Assembly (NCBI RefSeq): GCF_003944835.1
Contig: NZ_RWIV01000001.1
Span: forward strand, 566,001 to 630,000
Direction: 5' to 3'
DNA: 64,000 nt
Origin: Bacillus sp. HMF5848
GTDB lineage: Bacteria; Bacillota; Bacilli; Bacillales; HMF5848
This document shows, in pieces, positions 59,076-64,000 of the stretch. The number at the start of each line of letters is the position of its first letter. The stretch's first letter is position 1. A program made the position numbers and the translations under genes. Below the pieces are notes generated by a model. The model had not been told where the DNA came from. It saw nothing but the letters and a program-made list of their open reading frames with translations, and searched no databases.

Positions 59076-60670
59076 GATGAATCATCCTCTTGCTTAGGGG
59101 GCGAAGGAGGAGGTTGATTTTCTACCTTCAATGGTGCTTCTGGTTGCAAATACTTTGGTCGTTCTTTATTTGCCCAGATTGGGAACCGTATCATTACATC
59201 TTTCTGGCTTTCAATTATAAAGGGCGCAACGGGTGCTAAGTATGGTACACCAAAAGACCGTAAGCTTACTAAATGCACTACCATGACAATTAATAATAAA
59301 AGCACACCGTAAAGACCTAAAATTGAGGCTGCAAAAATAAATAAAAACCGTAACAGCCGTGTTGATATTGAAAAATTATAGATAGGAGATACAAAGCTTG
59401 CTATTGCTGTAAGGGCAACGATAATAACTAGTACGTTTGAGACAAGCCCCGCCTCAACAGCTGCTTGTCCAATGACTAATGCACCTACAATAGAAACCGT
59501 TTGACCAACGGCACGTGGCATTCTTATCCCAGCTTCACGTAAAACTTCAAACGTTATTTCCATTATTAATACTTCTACGACAGCGGGAAAAGGGACACCT
59601 TCACGTTGAGCCTGTACACTAATTAAAAGTTGCGTTGGCATCAGCTCATGATGAAAAGTTGTGATTGCTACATACAACGATGGTAGTAGTAATGACAACA
59701 TAAATGCTAAGTAACGAATGAGCCTTAAAAAGCTACCCATAAAGAATGGTTGGTAATAGTCTTCTGCTGACTCGAGAAAATCTGGCAGTACAGCAGGCAA
59801 TGTTAATACAAAGGGACTACCGTCTACTAATATAACTATTTTTCCTTCTAAAAGATTTGCTGCTGTAGTGTCGGGCCGTTCCGTATTAAAAATAAGTGGG
59901 AACGGAGTAAAGCTCTTATCTTGGATGTATTCCTCAATGTTACCAGAATCATAAATACCTGTTACTTTTATTTTTCTTATACGGGTTCGTAATTCATTTA
60001 AAATATCTTGATTTACAATGCCATCCACATATGACAATGTAACTGTTGTTCGAGAATCCTTTCCTACAACATACTCTTCAAACTGTAGCCTAGGATTTTT
60101 TATGCGCCGTCGTATAAGACTTATGTTTGTTTGAATTGATTCTGTAAAACCATCTTTAGGTCCCCTTAAAATGGTTTGGGTGCTCGGTTCTACAATGGAT
60201 CGATACTCAATATCTCCTATTTCTATTGATAACGCTGTTTGGCAGTTGTCAACAATCATAACGACAAACCCACTTAGCATTTGCCAAACAACCTCGTGTA
60301 ATTTCGTGACATAATTATGTGATATACCAGAAAAAAGCTTGAGCCGTAACGCCTCTAAGTCAGTCTCTGATACTACTTCTATATCATGTAGGGTTGCTTT
60401 TGATAGTGGCAAGACAAGATGGTCAGTTAATTGTTTCTTAGCGATCATACTGCCTAAATAAAAGATAGTGCCTTCTTGGTTACCAACTCTTATTTTTTCA
60501 GAGGAAAAATCAACTGTGTTTCCAAATGTCTCTTCTATGATTGTTGTATTTTCAGACAACTTTTCAGACAAATTCTTATTTCCAACAATATTAGGAATGA
60601 GCTCTTCACTTGTCGTATCTTTTTTTTGTTTTTGGTTGAAGGAAGAAAGCATTTGCTGGAAAATGTTCAT
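59072..60670 (-). CDS. GerA-family spore germination protein (A subunit)
   Basis: A 532-residue protein: a soluble N-terminal domain (about 1-270) and a C-terminal membrane domain with four to five helices (about 285-500). Conserved stretches are KLHEVVWQMLSGFVVMIVD, EPSTQTILRGPKDGFTESIQ and PFPLIFNTERPDTTAANLLEG. GerA subunits form the ion-conducting germinant receptor channel. A Pro-rich tail (PPPSPPKQ) ends the protein. 4-bp overlaps on both sides show strict co-translation. The ligand specificity cannot be read from this subunit. Confidence 0.95.
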   Translation of the reverse strand: MNIFQQMLSSFNQKQKKDTTSEELIPNIVGNKNLSEKLSENTTIIEETFGNTVDFSSEKIRVGNQEGTIFYLGSMIAKKQLTDHLVLPLSKATLHDIEVVSETDLEALRLKLFSGISHNYVTKLHEVVWQMLSGFVVMIVDNCQTALSIEIGDIEYRSIVEPSTQTILRGPKDGFTESIQTNISLIRRRIKNPRLQFEEYVVGKDSRTTVTLSYVDGIVNQDILNELRTRIRKIKVTGIYDSGNIEEYIQDKSFTPFPLIFNTERPDTTAANLLEGKIVILVDGSPFVLTLPAVLPDFLESAEDYYQPFFMGSFLRLIRYLAFMLSLLLPSLYVAITTFHHELMPTQLLISVQAQREGVPFPAVVEVLIMEITFEVLREAGIRMPRAVGQTVSIVGALVIGQAAVEAGLVSNVLVIIVALTAIASFVSPIYNFSISTRLLRFLFIFAASILGLYGVLLLLIVMVVHLVSLRSFGVPYLAPVAPFIIESQKDVMIRFPIWANKERPKYLQPEAPLKVENQPPPSPPKQEDDSS

Positions 60671-61809
60671 GTTGATGTGGACTCCTTTTTTGTATCTTGT
60701 TTGTCAACAGGTCGTTTTCCTTTTTTGCTATGCCAAATGACAAACGGCAAAAGCAAAAGGGGAATACCAAACTGCATAGGAAGATGAAGGTAAAATGGAA
60801 CAAACTTCAGCCCCTCTTCAATATGCTCAGTATAACTAGCACTGATGACGATAGAGAAATAAGCGACAATCATACCCATGGGGAGAGCAAACACACGATA
60901 CGGTTTATTAAATACAACCTCAAGTCCTTTTAACCCTCCGTAGAAAAATATGGAAACCTTCACAACAATGGCAAACATTACGATAAAAACAATGACGAGA
61001 TCAACACGCTCAATAAAATTTAATAATGAAATTTCACGTGCTGCAGATAATAAGGGAAAGTTTGAGCGCTCTCTAATAACCGGACCTAGTGTTGCAATTT
61101 CAGTGAATGTAGAAAGCACTAAAACAAATCCACCAATGGCAACTCCGATGGCACTCGCCCACCGTGCTTCCTTTTGCTTAGTTACGTAAGGCAGTAAAAG
61201 CATAAAAACTATAAGCTCACCAAAAGGAAAGGTTATAAGCTGAGGGAATATCGCTTTTATGATGGGCCCTACACCTTCTGGTAATATTGGTTTGATTCTG
61301 TCAAATGAAAATTCACCTGTAAAAACAATGGAAACACTAATGAAAAGAACAAAAAACAGTAAATAAGGAATAAAGACTTCTGCTGTGCGGCCGAGTACCT
61401 CTATGCCAAGGTAAACAATATAGATAATAACAATCATCATCACAATAATGAGAAATTCTATTGGTGTATGCGTTAAAATAGCGGAAACAGTTAATTCACC
61501 AAAATCTCGTATTACACGTGCTGCGATATAAAAGAAATATACAATATAAAGTATGGTAATAGCTTTTCCTATCCATTTTCCAAAGCATATTTCAAAGATC
61601 TCAAATAAGTTCTTACCAGGTAACTTACTTAGTAAATATGAAAAGAAAAGAATGATACCCACACCGATAAGAGTAGCTATAAAGATTGCGATCCATGCAT
61701 CCTGCTTCGCATCGCCACCAACCCCAATAACAATGGCGCTCCCTGCTTCGAAAATGTAGATAAGTACAATCGTCTGCCACAATGACAACTTTTCAGTGAG
61801 TGGCTTCAT
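60667..61809 (-). CDS. GerB-family germinant receptor permease-like protein (B subunit)
   Basis: A 380-residue polytopic protein with about ten membrane helices, related to APC amino-acid transporters (endospore germination permease family). Markers include LWQTIVLIYIFEAGSAIVIG, AKQDAWIAIFIA and LFEIFEICFGKWIGKAI. The B subunit binds the germinant in characterised GerA-type receptors. It precedes the A subunit here, unlike the usual A-B-C order, and overlaps its neighbours by 4 bp on each side. Confidence 0.95.
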   Translation of the reverse strand: MKPLTEKLSLWQTIVLIYIFEAGSAIVIGVGGDAKQDAWIAIFIATLIGVGIILFFSYLLSKLPGKNLFEIFEICFGKWIGKAITILYIVYFFYIAARVIRDFGELTVSAILTHTPIEFLIIVMMIVIIYIVYLGIEVLGRTAEVFIPYLLFFVLFISVSIVFTGEFSFDRIKPILPEGVGPIIKAIFPQLITFPFGELIVFMLLLPYVTKQKEARWASAIGVAIGGFVLVLSTFTEIATLGPVIRERSNFPLLSAAREISLLNFIERVDLVIVFIVMFAIVVKVSIFFYGGLKGLEVVFNKPYRVFALPMGMIVAYFSIVISASYTEHIEEGLKFVPFYLHLPMQFGIPLLLLPFVIWHSKKGKRPVDKQDTKKESTST

Positions 61810-62048
61810 CCGGAACTCCCACCTAGCTTTTTTAGCTTCTTTTGTTTAGCTAATCGAAAATCTATTACGAAGCAGGATAAAAGGCCAATTACTAGCCCAG
61901 CAACAACCATCCACTTTCTAGTTCCAACTTGTAAACGGAGCAGATAAGAAAAGGCCTCCATAAAAGAAATTTTAAACAAATATGCGTCAATGGTACCTGC
62001 TAATAATACTAAGGCTGTGAATGTCATAAAAAATGCTAAGGTTACCAT
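61806..62048 (-). CDS. Small two-TM protein at the head of the ger operon (D-subunit-like)
   Basis: An 80-residue protein with two membrane helices (about 3-20 and 47-64) and a basic C-terminal tail (RLAKQKKLKKLGG). ATG 62048 has GGGAGG 7 nt upstream; the longer upstream frame has no RBS. It overlaps the B-subunit gene by 4 bp. Small 2-TM D proteins of this size are known in ger operons of Bacilli and modulate receptor response; I assign the role by size, topology and position. Confidence 0.7.
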   Translation of the reverse strand: MVTLAFFMTFTALVLLAGTIDAYLFKISFMEAFSYLLRLQVGTRKWMVVAGLVIGLLSCFVIDFRLAKQKKLKKLGGSSG

Positions 62049-62207
62049 GAATTGTCCTCCCGCAAAAGCGTTGATAATCAGTATTGCCAGATCGTAAGAA
62101 TTGTAAAAGGGAGAAATGGATATTAAATTTGATATATGCAGGAGGGGGCGTGCTTTTATAGAATGAAATAAGATAATGTAAAATAAATTTAGAAAGTAGG
62201 AGTAGCA

Positions 62208-63752
62208 TTGCAAGGTACGTATTATTTAGGGGTGGACATTGGCACAACAAGTACAAAAGCGGTTTTATTCTCTCAGTCTGGGAAGGTTGTGAGTAGCCAT
62301 TATTGTGAGTATCCTTTACTTACTCCTACTCCATTAATAGCGGAACAAGACCCAAATCTCATTTTTAATGCTGTTATTAAAGCTATAAAAGCAGCTATTT
62401 GTAAGAGTGCAGTAAAAAAAGAACAACTAGCATTTATATCCTTTAGCTCAGCGATGCACAGTGTGATGGCTGTTAATAAAGATGGACAACCATTGACAAA
62501 CTCTATAACGTGGGCAGATAGCAGGAGTGCACCGTGGTCTGAAAAAATAAAAACGGAAATGAACGGTCATGATATTTATCGTCGTACAGGTACGCCAATA
62601 CATCCAATGTCTCCATTGTCCAAAATTACTTGGTTACGTTACGAACAGCCTGACATTTTTGAGTGTACATACAAATTTATATCTATTAAAGAATTTGTAT
62701 TTTATAAGTTGTTTAATAAGTTTGTAGTTGATTATTCAATTGCGTCTGCGACAGGAATGTTCAATCTTAATAGTTTGGATTGGGATGATGAGGCTTTAAG
62801 AATAGCTGGGATAACGAAGAAGCAGCTTTCGGATATTGTATCTACTACATATAGTTTGACAGGTATGAAACGGGAGTATGCAAATTACATGGATTTTCTT
62901 TCTACAACACCCTTTATCATTGGTGCAAGCGACGGAGTTTTATCGAATGTTGGAATGAATGCTATTGATAAAGGTGTCGTGGCCATGACGATAGGAACGA
63001 GCGGCGCAATCCGAGCAGTAGTAGATGAGCCGATAACTGATCCGGAGGGGCGTTTTTTTTGCTATGCATTAACCGACAAGCATTGGGTAATTGGTGGGCC
63101 AGTTAATAATGGAGGAATCATACTCCGCTGGGTACGTGAACAATTCGCTAATGCAGAAGTGGAGAAGGCGGTTTGTTCTACTAACCAGGACCCTTATGAT
63201 GTATTAAGCGATTTGGCATTACAAATTGCACCTGGTTCAGATGGACTATTATTTTTACCATACTTATCTGGTGAACGCGCGCCTTTATGGGATGCAAATG
63301 CAAGAGGCACCTTTTTTGGCCTAGGCTTACATCATAACAAAGAGCATATGATTCGTGCTGTTTTCGAAGGGGTCGTTCTAAATTTATACCATGTTAGGAA
63401 CACATTGCAGGCTTATATCGGTACTCCAACAAAGCTGCTGGCAACAGGGGGCTTTGCTCGGTCCAAATTATGGCGTCAAATGGTAGCGGATATTTTTAAT
63501 CAAGAGGTACAAGTACCAGAAAGCTTTGAAAGCTCTTGTCTAGGTGCTGTAATCCTCGGTATGTATGCGGTAGGAGACATTCCTTCACTGAAAGAAGCGT
63601 CAGCCTTTATTGGCACAACTAATAGTCATATCCCCATTGACGAACATGTAAAAGTATATCAAGAGCTTATTCCAATCTATATAAATGTTTCTGCACAATT
63701 ACAAGATCAATATGAACAGATTGCAAGCTTTCAGCAAAAATGGATTCAATAG
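62208..63752 (+). CDS. gntK: Gluconokinase (FGGY carbohydrate kinase)
   Basis: A 514-residue FGGY kinase. The N-terminal YLGVDIGTTSTKAVLFSQSG is the ATP-binding phosphate motif; SSAMHSVMAVNKDGQPLTNS, TWADSRSA, YRRTGTPIHPMSPLSKI and ATGGFARSKLW are characteristic of Bacillus gluconate kinases (length in B. subtilis about 513). It makes 6-phosphogluconate. TTG 62208 follows AGTAGGAG. There is no gntR, gntP or gntZ beside it, so the usual operon is broken up; a related sugar-acid substrate is possible. Confidence 0.88.
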   Translation: MQGTYYLGVDIGTTSTKAVLFSQSGKVVSSHYCEYPLLTPTPLIAEQDPNLIFNAVIKAIKAAICKSAVKKEQLAFISFSSAMHSVMAVNKDGQPLTNSITWADSRSAPWSEKIKTEMNGHDIYRRTGTPIHPMSPLSKITWLRYEQPDIFECTYKFISIKEFVFYKLFNKFVVDYSIASATGMFNLNSLDWDDEALRIAGITKKQLSDIVSTTYSLTGMKREYANYMDFLSTTPFIIGASDGVLSNVGMNAIDKGVVAMTIGTSGAIRAVVDEPITDPEGRFFCYALTDKHWVIGGPVNNGGIILRWVREQFANAEVEKAVCSTNQDPYDVLSDLALQIAPGSDGLLFLPYLSGERAPLWDANARGTFFGLGLHHNKEHMIRAVFEGVVLNLYHVRNTLQAYIGTPTKLLATGGFARSKLWRQMVADIFNQEVQVPESFESSCLGAVILGMYAVGDIPSLKEASAFIGTTNSHIPIDEHVKVYQELIPIYINVSAQLQDQYEQIASFQQKWIQ

Positions 63753-63761
63753 ATCGTCATG

Positions 63762-63794
63762 AGCCTGTCACTTTATAAAAGTGACAGGCTTTTA
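63762..63794 (+). terminator. Terminator of gntK
   Basis: AGCCTGTCACTTT pairs with AAAGTGACAGGCT over a 3-nt loop, followed by TTTA. Confidence 0.88.
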
Positions 63795-63926
63795 CTATGT
63801 TTTTTTATCTATGCGTTGCGATACAATGCAATGCAATGGTAGCTGTTTATCGTTAGTAATACTTTTTGTTGCTTTCGTTTGGTTCGCTCCGAAAAAAATT
63901 TGATCAATATTACGCAGCGTTTCTGT

Positions 63927-64000
63927 TGAACGCGCATTCTCGACATGTGAACGCGCATTTTCGACATGTGAACGCGCAATTTCGACACACGAGCGCGCAA
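63927..64000. repeat. 21-bp tandem repeat running off the window end
   Basis: Three full units and part of a fourth: TGAACGCGCATTCTCGACATG, one further copy differing by one base, a third ending CGACACA, and CGAGCGCGCAA. Units begin at 63927, 63948, 63969 and 63990. The minus strand reads as a seven-residue repeat (RVHMSKM), but its composition and the lack of an RBS argue against a gene. Confidence 0.85.

Noticed and set aside
58000-62000. Long open frames on the plus strand opposite the ger operon
   Set aside because: They are antisense shadows of the four overlapping ger genes and carry no RBS or recognisable domains.
63809-64000. Open frame on the minus strand encoding RVHMSKM repeats
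   Set aside because: It is the translation of a 21-bp tandem DNA repeat, without RBS and running off the window.

Overview
This is an AT-rich chromosomal stretch from an endospore-forming, flagellated member of the Bacillaceae. The evidence is a Ger-type germinant receptor operon, two YjcZ-type sporulation miniproteins behind a sigma-K-like promoter, a SpoVB-like flippase, a T-box leader, CcpA-type cre sites, two chemoreceptors, and Bacillus-style ribosome binding sites with frequent GTG/TTG starts. I see no rRNA, tRNA, CRISPR array, intact transposase or prophage.

Layout. 1-5.5 kb: end of one chemoreceptor, a small membrane-protein pair (SwrB-like and MltG-like), two anchored or membrane hypotheticals and a complete chemoreceptor, followed by a Bacillus-type intergenic repeat. 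5.8-9.4 kb: M2-like metallopeptidase, PPK2 polyphosphate kinase, TRM11-type methyltransferase. 9.5-12.6 kb: VanW, alpha/beta hydrolase and DUF3231 genes, each followed within about 10 nt by a near-identical REP/BIME-like element. 13.8-17.1 kb: a compact [NiFe] hydrogenase operon (cytochrome-b5-like protein, small subunit, large subunit, protease) of the Tat-less, group 2a-like type. 17.6-22.6 kb: YjcZ pair, AGCS symporter, a divergent HTH/vWA pair, an AarF/UbiB kinase. 22.8-28.3 kb: a CFI-box membrane protein and a 1591-residue secreted GH16 glucanase with seven C-terminal beta-modules, the last four made by a recent 975-bp tandem duplication. 28.4-33.3 kb: bactofilin/M23 pair, flippase, MsrAB, a lipoprotein.

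33.7-40.5 kb: an MBL hydrolase-TetR-YrdB operon with twin operators, a zinc-ribbon protein, LrgAB, an OmpR-type two-component system with twin palindromes in its promoter, and an ICMT-like enzyme whose promoter carries helix-phased TTTAAG repeats. 40.5-46.5 kb: a LacI-controlled fructan/sucrose module (binding protein, two permeases, cytoplasmic GH32, no ATPase). 46.5-49.2 kb: TetR plus DHA2 efflux pump. 49.7-51.2 kb: a sortase substrate with two DUF4397 domains and a class F sortase. 51.2-55.7 kb: a T-box with a probable methionine specifier ahead of a SAM hydrolase and a complete ECF transporter. 55.7-57.7 kb: nitroreductase, a fragment of an FMN hydroxy-acid oxidase, DUF1287 protein. 57.8-63.8 kb: a Ger operon in the order D-B-A-C, divergent from gluconokinase. 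The window ends inside a 21-bp tandem repeat.

The most interesting systems are the T-box/SAM-hydrolase/ECF operon, which I read as S-adenosylmethionine (or related nucleoside) scavenging for methionine; the minimal group 2a-like hydrogenase with an Asn in place of one proximal-cluster Cys; the HTH/vWA pair of unknown function; and several well-defined operator arrays.
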